A DNA stretch of 21,537 bases, taken from an uncultured Gammaproteobacteria bacterium. Its GTDB lineage: Bacteria; Pseudomonadota; Gammaproteobacteria; GCA-2729495. Below the pieces are notes generated by a model. The model worked only from the letters and a program-made list of their open reading frames with translations. It searched no databases and was not told the origin of the DNA. The first letter of the stretch is position 1. Each line of letters opens with the position of its first letter. Location of the stretch: the NCBI GenBank assembly GCA_947258805.1, contig CAMYJV010000024.1:1-21537 (forward strand). The letters are read 5' to 3'. Both the position numbers and the translations under genes were made by a program. Shown here piece by piece: positions 14,987-21,159 of this stretch.

Positions 14987-15253
14987 CTAGGTGTAGTAGA
15001 TCAGCACGTACCCCGACAACAGCACCGCAATCCACAAGGCGGTGGTGCCAATGGGCCAGGACCGGGCAAAGACGCCCTGCTGGCCCCAGTGGCGGCCGGC
15101 CCAACTCCAGAGGTTCTGCAAGCGTTTATCGGCGGCCGTCTTCGCCGCACGCCCAACGCCGGTCTGGGCCGGCCTGACCCGGATGACGGCCTCGATCGAG
15201 CCGCCGAACCCGTCTGCCGCCTGGCCCCAACTCCGCCTGCGGGTCGCCTCAGC
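14987..15253 (-). pseudogene. Orphan C-terminal tail of an antiporter/complex I-like subunit
   Basis: A minus-strand frame of 88 codons ending in TAG, with an upstream in-frame TGA at 15254-15256 and no start codon in its first part. Its last third reads ARSWPIGTTALWIAVLLSGY followed by VLIYYT, a single membrane helix with the short charged-WP lead-in that ends many MnhD/NuoL-like proteins (ARTWPTGxMALWVAxLL-type, from memory). The middle (KTAADKRLQNLWSWAGRHWG) fits the helical loop that precedes it. The rest of such a protein (~400 residues) is absent, so this is a remnant, cut at the 29-bp repeat that starts at 15256. A recent copy of the antiporter gene at the left edge is one possible source. 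Confidence 0.55.
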
Positions 15254-15255
15254 TC

Positions 15256-15284
15256 ACATAAGGCGGCTTATACGTCCTATCCGC
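15256..15284 (+). repeat. 29-bp direct repeat, left copy
   Basis: Matches 18786-18814 at 27 of 29 positions (two C/T differences). It contains the dyad ATAAG-4 bp-CTTAT, i.e. CATAA, six bases, TTATA. It lies between the antiporter remnant and the beta-helix lipoprotein gene. The rest of the 14944-15397 spacer holds the remnant and no other gene that I can see. Confidence 0.85.
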
Positions 15285-15376
15285 CCAGGTCCCAACCCCT
15301 TCGTGCCGGACAAAGTGTCAACTATGTGTCCGGAATACACCATGACTGGGTGGCGGTGGGGCGAGTCCTGTGAGGA

Positions 15377-15391
15377 GGCTGCTCTGCAGCC
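15377..15391 (-). terminator. Small hairpin after the beta-helix lipoprotein gene
   Basis: GGCTGC, loop TCT, GCAGCC (6-bp perfect stem) lies 6 bp beyond the minus-strand stop at 15398. It lacks a T-run and is short, so the terminator call is weak. Confidence 0.25.
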
Positions 15392-15397
15392 CCGTCG

Positions 15398-17536
15398 CTA
15401 ATTGTCGATTTCAATTGCCCCGATATCGCCGAGGACGTCCGCAGGCCTGCCATTACCGAGCTGATCGGTGCCCGATGGATTCACTCCGACCGTAGTCTCC
15501 GTCAGATTGACCGTGATGTCGTTGTAGGTGCTTCGACCGAGACCGAAGAGGGTTGTCCAGACATCGTCGTTCATTAGTGCCGGCCCCAAATCGCCAATCT
15601 GATCCACGTTGACGTCGGGGATTTCGTTCGCGAGCGCCCGGTCGAGATCGTGCCAGAACTCGATATAGGCATGGTTGTATTCCTCTTGAGGCCACGTCTG
15701 CGCGGGGCCACACCAGTACGCCTGTTCGACTGTGTCGATAATGACGCTGTTGCAGTTGGCGTATTGCTGAAACCCCTCGGTATCCGGATCGACATCCGGC
15801 AAGAAGCCTTCAAAATATGTTCTGAACTCACTCTCGAAATCTGCCTGACCGTAAACATCGCGGATTTGATTCAGTATCAATGGCAGAAGTTGAGGATTGC
15901 CGCCTTCCCATCGTGGCCCTTCCAGTTCACCTAGAACCTCAGTCACATTGTAGTTTCCGCTGGGGAGCTGATCCAGAGCACTGCCCGTGGGTTCGTAATA
16001 AAGCACCGCGAAGGGATCGGCTTCAACACCGGTTGAATTGATGAATGCAGACAGCATCGCACTACCGAGCACATCACCAACGACCACACCGTTCTCATCA
16101 CCCACTTTCGGATAATGTTTGCGCGATAAGGAGCGCCAGCCCGGCTCACCGATCGGCACCAATATTTGGCTGAAATCGATGACCCCGATCCGGTTGTACC
16201 CCATGCTGCGGAAATAAAAGACAGACCCGGAAAAAATATCGTGCGGATAGACGCTGCCGATCGTGTAGCCGCCAGGACCGATACCATCGATCTCGTGAAC
16301 AGTGTTTCCGACGACAATGGAATGACCAATAATCATATCTTCCACAGCGTGGGCGTTGCCGATGGTCGCCGCGATACCGCCCGCCATATTCGGCTTGTCC
16401 AGTTCAGTGGTCCGCGGTCTTCCAAACACCTGGTTCTCAGCAATGGTGCTGCTCTGAACCCGCATGTATCCGTTGGACATGTAGAGGCCGCCCCCGCGCC
16501 AGTATCCGATGTTCAGCAATTCAAACAGGAAAGGCGGAAGTGCCGGTGGCTGGACGAGATTCCTCGCGATGGTGCTGTTATCAACATGAATTCTCGTGGC
16601 TAATCCGATACCGCCGCCATCCGAGTACACACCGCCACCGTACGCGAAGAGTCCGGCAATGCTGTTTTCAGTGATCACTGACTGGCTGATCGAAGAAATA
16701 TTGACTCCGGTATGACGCCCGCCGATCGAAAATACGCCGCCTCCGGCAGCTCCTCCCCCGTACACCGTATTGCCGCTGACAACACAATTGTCCATCACGA
16801 CGGTGTCTGCGTAGACTCCGCCGCCGTAGGCGCCCCCGTCACGAGACGTATCGGCATCGTCACCAAGCGCGTGATTATCGTAGATCGCGCAGTCGGATAA
16901 GGTCGCAACTCCCCAGACGGCGATTCCCGCGCCCCTTGCGAGCGTAGACGTCTGGTTGTCATCCGGGTGCTGGCCGACATCCGCAGCCACATCAAAGACA
17001 CTGTTGCCGCCGGTGATCGCAACATTCGTCAGCCAGAGGTCACCGTACACCGCCAGGACCCTTGCCGGAACTGCCCCGTCCCAGTTCACTGTGATGCCAT
17101 CGGGAAGACTGGACGCGTCAATGACAACGTTCTTGTCGGCAAAAAGCGCCGACCTTCCGTAGTCCCTGAGGAAATAGCCGACGAGAAAAGAAATATTATT
17201 GGCGTCGTCAAAGCCCATCACCTCGCCGACGAGCGCCGTGTGTTCTTCATCGACGAAGAGCAGATCGATCGTGCCGCCGTTCAGCGTACGATCGAAGGTG
17301 ATTCTCTGGCCGTGTGCCGCTGAAGCAAGCGCAGACCGCAGCGTCACCATCCCGGCCGGGGGCGCCGCATCGTCCAGCAGGCTATTCACGATAATCTCGG
17401 GCGACGGAGAGATGCCGCCTCCATCGCCGCCGCCGCCGCCGCTGCAACCGGAGAGGCCTGCAAGCACCATCAGAGGCAACAATGCGAATCCGGCAATACG
17501 GTGCAAGCCACGATCAGCAGACAGTTTGCGTCTCAT
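15398..17536 (-). CDS. Large beta-helix lipoprotein (choice-of-anchor Q / pectate-lyase-like fold)
   Basis: A 712-residue exported lipoprotein. The signal peptide ends LAGLSGCSGGGGGDGGG: a good lipobox (LSGC, Cys31) followed by a flexible glycine linker, so it is anchored in the outer membrane. Next comes a CSLREAI-like opening (IIVNSLLDDAAPPAGMVTLR), then repeated right-handed beta-helix turns with GGGVY/AGGG and NSTIARN/SSTIAENQ-type motifs (about 190-420). A C-terminal acid-rich region follows and the protein ends GRPADVLGDIGAIEID, common in this class. No catalytic motif of a known polysaccharide lyase is evident; adhesion or glycan binding is possible. G+C is visibly lower than in neighbours. 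GAGGG lies before the ATG at 17536. Confidence 0.85.
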   Translation of the reverse strand: MRRKLSADRGLHRIAGFALLPLMVLAGLSGCSGGGGGDGGGISPSPEIIVNSLLDDAAPPAGMVTLRSALASAAHGQRITFDRTLNGGTIDLLFVDEEHTALVGEVMGFDDANNISFLVGYFLRDYGRSALFADKNVVIDASSLPDGITVNWDGAVPARVLAVYGDLWLTNVAITGGNSVFDVAADVGQHPDDNQTSTLARGAGIAVWGVATLSDCAIYDNHALGDDADTSRDGGAYGGGVYADTVVMDNCVVSGNTVYGGGAAGGGVFSIGGRHTGVNISSISQSVITENSIAGLFAYGGGVYSDGGGIGLATRIHVDNSTIARNLVQPPALPPFLFELLNIGYWRGGGLYMSNGYMRVQSSTIAENQVFGRPRTTELDKPNMAGGIAATIGNAHAVEDMIIGHSIVVGNTVHEIDGIGPGGYTIGSVYPHDIFSGSVFYFRSMGYNRIGVIDFSQILVPIGEPGWRSLSRKHYPKVGDENGVVVGDVLGSAMLSAFINSTGVEADPFAVLYYEPTGSALDQLPSGNYNVTEVLGELEGPRWEGGNPQLLPLILNQIRDVYGQADFESEFRTYFEGFLPDVDPDTEGFQQYANCNSVIIDTVEQAYWCGPAQTWPQEEYNHAYIEFWHDLDRALANEIPDVNVDQIGDLGPALMNDDVWTTLFGLGRSTYNDITVNLTETTVGVNPSGTDQLGNGRPADVLGDIGAIEIDN

Positions 17537-17647
17537 TGCAGACCCTCAGGAAAAGCTGACCCTGCCCGGTATGGCGCGTTCAGCCGCAGGATTGTTCATT
17601 GTCCTACCCTCTTTAGTCGATCGGTATTGCGAAACATACGGATCCAC

Positions 17648-17665
17648 AGACAATGAATATTGTCT
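17648..17665. repeat. Perfect inverted repeat in the 450-bp spacer
   Basis: AGACAAT, GAAT, ATTGTCT is a perfect 7-bp dyad 112 bp upstream of the lipoprotein start. It could be an operator for that gene or a recombination-site half; nothing else in the sequence decides. The surrounding spacer 17537-17987 also holds the tRNA remnant and the toxin-antitoxin promoter and no gene. Confidence 0.45.
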
Positions 17666-17719
17666 TCCTGCACCACTGCTTGGTCCCAATCGGTCAAGTT
17701 TGGAGAGTGGCATTGACGG

Positions 17720-17779
17720 GGTTTCGAATCCCTGTTCGCCCGGGGGCGGAAATTTTGCGGAGAGGGAGGGATTCGAACC
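17720..17779. repeat. Inverted pair of tRNA T-arm-like sequences
   Basis: GGTTTCGAATCCCT (17720-17733) and AGGGATTCGAACC (17767-17779) are reverse complements of each other apart from one extra T. The loop of 33 bases includes a GCCCGGGGGCGG run. Both arms contain the TTCGAAT core of tRNA T-loops. Confidence 0.55.
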
Positions 17780-17782
17780 TTC
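17757..17782 (-). other. tRNA-Ser 3'-end remnant
   Basis: On the minus strand, GAAGGTTCGAATCCCTC followed by CCTCTCCGC reproduces the T-arm and acceptor end of a bacterial serine tRNA. The T-stem carries one A-C mismatch, and the bases after the acceptor read CAA rather than CCA. No D-arm, anticodon arm or matching 5' acceptor strand is found in the ~100 bases that should precede it. This is what remains when an element that integrated into a tRNA 3' end is moved or decays. An inverted T-arm-like partner is at 17720-17733. Confidence 0.5.
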
Positions 17783-17931
17783 GGTGTTTCTCGTTCTTTC
17801 AATGGCTTACAAAGGCACCGTGTCCAGATCGTGTCTAATTCGAACGCCTTTCTCTCCCGATTCGCGCCGATCCGCAGTCGTTCTCTCAGTGGTTTCATTC
17901 AGATTGCGGACCAGCTTGCGGCAGCACGCGG

Positions 17932-17960
17932 TTGCCCGGCAGTATCCGGCCCCCTATACT
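17932..17960 (+). promoter_or_regulatory. Sigma-70 promoter of the toxin-antitoxin operon
   Basis: TTGCCC (17932-17937), a 17-bp spacer and TATACT (17955-17960) form a good sigma-70 promoter. The expected start of transcription, near 17967, falls in the palindromic operator just downstream, about 20 bp before the antitoxin ATG. Confidence 0.65.
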
Positions 17961-17965
17961 TCAAA

Positions 17966-17984
17966 CCGTAATACGGATGTACAT
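17966..17984 (+). promoter_or_regulatory. Palindromic operator for antitoxin autoregulation
   Basis: CCGTA-A-TACGG (17966-17976) is directly followed by the perfect palindrome ATGTACAT (17977-17984). They cover the predicted transcription start and the antitoxin leader. Ribbon-helix-helix antitoxins usually bind such paired short dyads to repress their own operon, so this is the likely target of the gene at 17988. Confidence 0.55.
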
Positions 17985-17987
17985 ACA

Positions 17988-18221
17988 ATGAAGACGATCA
18001 CTGTCAGGGCTGACCGGGAATTCGATGCGCTGCTCACGCGACTGGCGCGGCGCATGAAGACCACGCGCAGCGGCGTAATCCGCGATGCGGTGCGCCGTTA
18101 CCAGCGGGAGCTGGAGCGCGAGGCGCTGCGGCAGCAATTGCGCAATGCCTCCCTGAAGACGCGCGCCCAGGCCGAGCAGGCCGCCGACGATTTTGACGCA
18201 GCCAGCGCTGACGGGCTGTAA
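17988..18221 (+). CDS. Ribbon-helix-helix (CopG-type) antitoxin
   Basis: A 77-residue protein. The first ~45 residues are a ribbon-helix-helix fold: the strand MKTITVRADREFDALLTRLA, then ARRMKTTRSGVIRDAVRRYQ with the turn K-T-T-R-S-G that precedes helix B in CopG/MetJ proteins. The rest is a charged helical tail (QLRNASLKTRAQAEQAADDF) that would wrap the toxin. The ATG at 17988 is chosen because the long open frame upstream runs through non-coding, tRNA-like sequence and the promoter and operator lie just before it. It ends 5 bp before the toxin ATG, as expected of an antitoxin-first operon. Confidence 0.85.
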   Translation: MKTITVRADREFDALLTRLARRMKTTRSGVIRDAVRRYQRELEREALRQQLRNASLKTRAQAEQAADDFDAASADGL

Positions 18222-18226
18222 CGAGA

Positions 18227-18574
18227 ATGCCGGTCAAGCGCGGCGCGATCTATCTGGCCAATTTCAATCCCTCGAAGGGCACCGAGCCCGGCAAGATCCG
18301 CCCCTGCGTTGTCATGCAGAGCGATCTGCTGAACGAAGCCGGACATCCCAGCACGACGGTACTGCCCCTGACGACGCAGTTACTCGAAGGCGCCGCGCCG
18401 CTGCGCTACCGCCTGAAAGCCCGTGATGATCTCGATGCAGATTCCGACATCATGCTGGATCAGGCGAGAACCATCGACAACCGTCGTTTCATGGACGCGA
18501 TACTGACGGTCCTGACCGAGCGTGAACTGGCCGAGGTGGAAACCTACTGGTGTATTGTGATGGGGCTCGATTGA
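18227..18574 (+). CDS. PemK/MazF-family mRNA interferase toxin
   Basis: A 115-residue protein of the PemK/MazF fold, normally a ribosome-independent endoribonuclease that cleaves mRNA at short sequences. Diagnostic segments are KRGAIYLANFNPSKGTEPGKIRPCVVMQSD (the N-terminal R-G-x-I-Y-x-A and K-x-R-P-V-V-like motifs), STTVLPLTTQLL, and SDIMLDQARTIDNRRFMD (the DQ-R-D region). Length is usual. The upstream partner is a CopG-type antitoxin rather than an AbrB-type MazE, a known pairing. GAGA just ahead of the ATG is the only ribosome site. Downstream it runs into a 10-bp hairpin. Confidence 0.9.
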   Translation: MPVKRGAIYLANFNPSKGTEPGKIRPCVVMQSDLLNEAGHPSTTVLPLTTQLLEGAAPLRYRLKARDDLDADSDIMLDQARTIDNRRFMDAILTVLTERELAEVETYWCIVMGLD

Positions 18575-18598
18575 GCCAGACGCAAAGCCTCAATCGAG
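18566..18598 (+). terminator. Hairpin overlapping the toxin gene end
   Basis: CTCGATTGAG (18566-18575) and CTCAATCGAG (18589-18598) are perfect reverse complements with a 13-nt loop; the left arm contains the toxin's TGA. No T-run follows, so termination efficiency is uncertain. The 18599-18785 stretch after it has no gene I can support. Confidence 0.45.
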
Positions 18599-18785
18599 TG
18601 ATCGGCCCACCCACCGCGCCGGGACGGGTGCGTTCTGACCGGCACCCTGCACCGCCGGCATTTCCAGCGCCACCGCGAGGAGTCAAGGGCCGAACGACCA
18701 CGCCCGCGAGCGGCTCAGCCTCGATCGCGGCCTCGTCCTGCCGTCATCCGCCCGGCTTCAACCCGCCTCGACCGTTCCCGCGCTA

Positions 18786-18814
18786 ACATAAGGTGGCTTA
18801 TACGTTCTATCCGC
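18786..18814 (+). repeat. 29-bp direct repeat, right copy
   Basis: Same orientation as 15256-15284, 27/29 identical, 3,530 bp away. It leads straight into the duplicated sugar dehydrogenase tail. Confidence 0.85.
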
Positions 18815-18889
18815 GTCGCGCAGGGACCCGACGATGCCATCTGGCTGCTGGAGGATCGCAAAGGCGGACGCCTGCTGCGGCCGCGTTAG
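18809..18889 (+). pseudogene. Duplicated 3' tail of a sugar dehydrogenase gene
   Basis: Reads in frame as IRVAQGPDDAIWLLEDRKGG and RLLRPR then TAG, against IRAVVQGPDDAIWLLEDRKG and GRLLRLRPR in the full gene at 13843. It lacks one codon near its left end and two near its stop, all in frame; the two base changes in the core are synonymous. Upstream, homology stops in the 29-bp repeat, so no gene remains. It is probably the end of a second homologue or of an insertion-related duplication. Confidence 0.7.
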
Positions 18890-18932
18890 GCCGAAAGCCA
18901 CCGGCATCACCGCCTGGCCTCCCCCGGGCGCG

Positions 18933-19871
18933 CTAGGACCGCGCTGCCTTGCGCCCCGGCGCGCCCGCGCTGTGCGCCTGGGTGCGGATCTCTTCGAGCA
19001 GTAGCCGGGCCGGCGGTGACATGGGCCGGTGACGCGGATAAATCAGGCTGGCATGCCGGCGAATGGTGGGCCGCTCGATCTTGAGGCTCGCGAGTGGTGA
19101 GGGCCGCTGCGCCAGTTCGGGCGCAACGAGCGAGGGCGACACCATCATCAGCACATCAGTCTGGCGCAACAGGCGCATGCCAATGCGGTAGGCGTCGCTG
19201 CCGACGATCCGGGTCGGGGGCTCCAGATTTTCTGCGACAAAGGCTTCGACTATCGCGTTCAGATCGCTGGGTCGCGAATAGGGAACCAGCCACGGGTAGC
19301 CCTGCAGATCGGCAAGTTCTAACCGGCGCCGCCTGGCGAGGGGGTGCCCGGTGCGGCACACGATGACGTCGTTGCTGCTGTAAATCTGCTCGCGAACGTA
19401 CTCGTCGTCCAGCTCAAAGGCGCTGACACCGGCAGCGATAAAGTCGAATTCGCCGTCATAGAGCCGATGCCGCAGTTCCTCGGAGTAGCCCTCGATCAGG
19501 TTGATGCGTACCTGCGGCAGCTCGGCCTGCATGGCTGTAACGGCGGCGACGATGATTTCGCCGGCGAAGGCCTCGCCCACACCCAGCGTCACCGTACCCG
19601 CCCGGCCCTCACTGATGCTGCGCAAATCTTCCAGGGCCCGGCCATCGGCGGCCACTTGCGCCCGGGCGTGATGCACCAGGGCCTTGCCGCAGTCCGTTGG
19701 CCGCGTGACACCGCCGGGCGACCGGTCGAACAAACGCAGGCCCAGTTCGTCTTCGAGATTGGCAAGACTCGCACTCAAGGCCTGCTGGGTCAGCCCCAGT
19801 TTCCGGGCGGCCAGCGCCAGGCTGCCGTTATCGTAAACGGCCAGGAAGCGCTTGAGCTGTCGCAATTCCAT
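18933..19871 (-). CDS. LysR-family transcriptional regulator
   Basis: A 312-residue LysR-type regulator. Residues 1-60 form the winged helix-turn-helix: MELRQLKRFLAVYDNGSLAL, AARKLGLTQQALSASLANLE and the DELGLRLFDRSPGGV wing. The rest is the periplasmic-binding-like effector domain (TVTLGVGEAFAGEIIVAAVT, LPQVRINLIEGYSEELRHRLYDGEFDFI, then GHPLARRRRLELADLQGYPW). It lies 13 bp downstream of the SDR gene and in the same direction, so it is co-transcribed with genes it probably controls; most LysR genes instead diverge from their targets. The effector is unknown. Confidence 0.92.
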   Translation of the reverse strand: MELRQLKRFLAVYDNGSLALAARKLGLTQQALSASLANLEDELGLRLFDRSPGGVTRPTDCGKALVHHARAQVAADGRALEDLRSISEGRAGTVTLGVGEAFAGEIIVAAVTAMQAELPQVRINLIEGYSEELRHRLYDGEFDFIAAGVSAFELDDEYVREQIYSSNDVIVCRTGHPLARRRRLELADLQGYPWLVPYSRPSDLNAIVEAFVAENLEPPTRIVGSDAYRIGMRLLRQTDVLMMVSPSLVAPELAQRPSPLASLKIERPTIRRHASLIYPRHRPMSPPARLLLEEIRTQAHSAGAPGRKAARS

Positions 19872-19884
19872 TCCCGGTTTCCCG

Positions 19885-20715
19885 TCAGTGCATCTCTTCG
19901 CCGCCGCTCACGTTGACGGCCTCACCGGTGATGTAGTTCGCATCATCGCTGGCGAGATAAGCCACCGCAGCAGCGGTGTCCGCCGGCAACCCCGGCCGGC
20001 CCAGGGGTATACGGTCGCGCATGGCCGCCATGAACTCTTCCATGGTCTGCCCGCGCAGGCGGGAATAGTACTCATTCTGCTTTGCCCCCAGCCCCGTGGT
20101 GACATGGTTGGGACAGACAGCGTTCACGGTGATGCCGTGACTGCCGAACTCGATGGCGTTAGAACGGGTCAGGCCCACCAGGCCGTGCTTGGATGCCACG
20201 TAGGCAGCAAGATGCGGAAAGCCGGATTTCGCAGCCTGGCTGGCGATATTGATGATGCGCCCGCCTTTGCCGGCCTCGATCATCCGGGCAGCGGCCTGCT
20301 GGGTGCACAGGAATGCGCCGGTGAGGTTCACGTCGAGCACCAGTTGCCATTCCTCCAGTGTCACCTCCTGGAAACCGCGCATCAGGTAACCCACACCCGC
20401 ATTGTTCACCAGGATATCCACCTGGCCGAAAGCCTCGACCGTGGCGGCAAACAAACGGCGCACATCGTCCTCGCGGCGAACGTCGCAGGCGACGGTGCGG
20501 CATTCGGCGCCCAGCTCACGCAGTTCCTCTGCGACAGCTTCCATTTCCTCCGTCGCGCCGATGTCGCCACGGTCCAGCAGGCCGTCCGGCGTGCCCAGGT
20601 CGCTGACGACGACCCGGCAACCCTCGGTGGCCAAACGCCGCAAGATTTCTGCGCCCAGTCCATCGCGACGGCCGGCGCCCGTGCAGACAGCGACCTTGTT
20701 TCTTAGTCCGTTCAT
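19885..20715 (-). CDS. Short-chain dehydrogenase/reductase (SDR)
   Basis: A 276-residue NAD(P)-dependent SDR. The nucleotide site is VAVCTGAGRRDGLGAEILRR, with two extra residues between the first TG and the final GLG relative to the classical TGxxxGxG. DILVNNAGVG, the catalytic serine in INIASQAAKSG and the Y-V-A-S-K active site (AAYVASKHGLVG) are intact, and it ends NYITGEAVNVSGGEEMH. VVVSDLG after strand 2 has an aspartate, which suggests NAD over NADP. The start overlaps the stop of the REDY-like gene as ATGA. The substrate is not apparent. Confidence 0.92.
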   Translation of the reverse strand: MNGLRNKVAVCTGAGRRDGLGAEILRRLATEGCRVVVSDLGTPDGLLDRGDIGATEEMEAVAEELRELGAECRTVACDVRREDDVRRLFAATVEAFGQVDILVNNAGVGYLMRGFQEVTLEEWQLVLDVNLTGAFLCTQQAAARMIEAGKGGRIINIASQAAKSGFPHLAAYVASKHGLVGLTRSNAIEFGSHGITVNAVCPNHVTTGLGAKQNEYYSRLRGQTMEEFMAAMRDRIPLGRPGLPADTAAAVAYLASDDANYITGEAVNVSGGEEMH

Positions 20716-21038
20716 TGCGCGCGCTCCTGGTGTATCTCGCTGGTTAGCAGGAACACGGGTTCGTCGGCGAACTGCCTGAACTGGGCCGCCACAGACGCCA
20801 TGGTATCGGTACCAACATCGGCGCCGAACCGGTCCATGCTGGCGATGTCGATCAGTTCCACGTAGTCGTAGGGCGGTGCCGCGTCGCTGCCGAAGAGACC
20901 GTCCGCCCGGTACAACCGGAAAGCGTCAACGGACGGCAGGCCGCGGACGATGGGCAAATCAGTCTCGCGAGCCCAATTCTCGTAGACGGCCGGGTCGGTT
21001 CCAGCTTTCAGGCGGAAGAACACAATTAATGTCGGCAT
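20712..21038 (-). CDS. REDY/HapK-like small protein
   Basis: A 108-residue protein resembling the REDY-like (HapK) family, small alpha/beta-barrel proteins named from the Streptomyces red (prodiginine) cluster. Typical segments are MPTLIVFFRLKAGTDPAVYE, ARETDLPIVRGLPSVDAFRL and APPYDYVELIDIASMDRF. The frame is open to 21080 but the ATG at 21038 is chosen: it has AGGAG 8 nt upstream and the family starts there. It is the first gene of the REDY-SDR-LysR operon and overlaps the SDR start. The role of these proteins is unclear; no catalytic motif is visible. Confidence 0.8.
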   Translation of the reverse strand: MPTLIVFFRLKAGTDPAVYENWARETDLPIVRGLPSVDAFRLYRADGLFGSDAAPPYDYVELIDIASMDRFGADVGTDTMASVAAQFRQFADEPVFLLTSEIHQERAQ

Positions 21039-21071
21039 GGCTTGGCTCCTGGCGTCACAAGCGGGAGAGCA

Positions 21072-21100
21072 GATATACAAAAATTTTTGGTGTTTGACAA
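21072..21100 (-). promoter_or_regulatory. Promoter of the REDY-SDR-LysR operon
   Basis: On the minus strand, TTGTCA (21095-21100), a 17-bp spacer and TATATC (21072-21077) make a plausible sigma-70 promoter about 35 bp before the ATG at 21038. The spacer is largely the perfect 12-bp palindrome CAAAAATTTTTG (21078-21089). The same -35 region read on the plus strand is TTGACA (21094-21099), but no good -10 follows at the right distance for the divergent gene. Confidence 0.5.
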
Positions 21101-21159
21101 GCTAAAAGAAATATAGGATTGTTTTACATCGGTTCCACGAGACCCTGGGAGATCCTTCT

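Noticed and set aside
17757..17860. A complete tRNA-Ser gene on the minus strand
   Set aside because: Only the T-arm and acceptor 3' strand are present; D-arm, anticodon arm and paired 5' strand cannot be found.
17199..17987. Long N-terminal extension of the antitoxin frame, including AEREGFEPS
   Set aside because: It runs through the lipoprotein gene's other strand, the tRNA remnant and the promoter. AEREGFEPS is a well-known false peptide from reading across tRNA 3' ends.
15000..19000. Insertion sequence or phage integrase in the island
   Set aside because: No transposase or recombinase frame and no terminal inverted repeats were found; only direct repeats and remnants.
21094..21122. Plus-strand promoter TTGACA for the gene at 21160
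   Set aside because: The best -10-like sequence, TATAGG, is only 12 bp away, and the 17-bp position holds GATTGT; neither is convincing.
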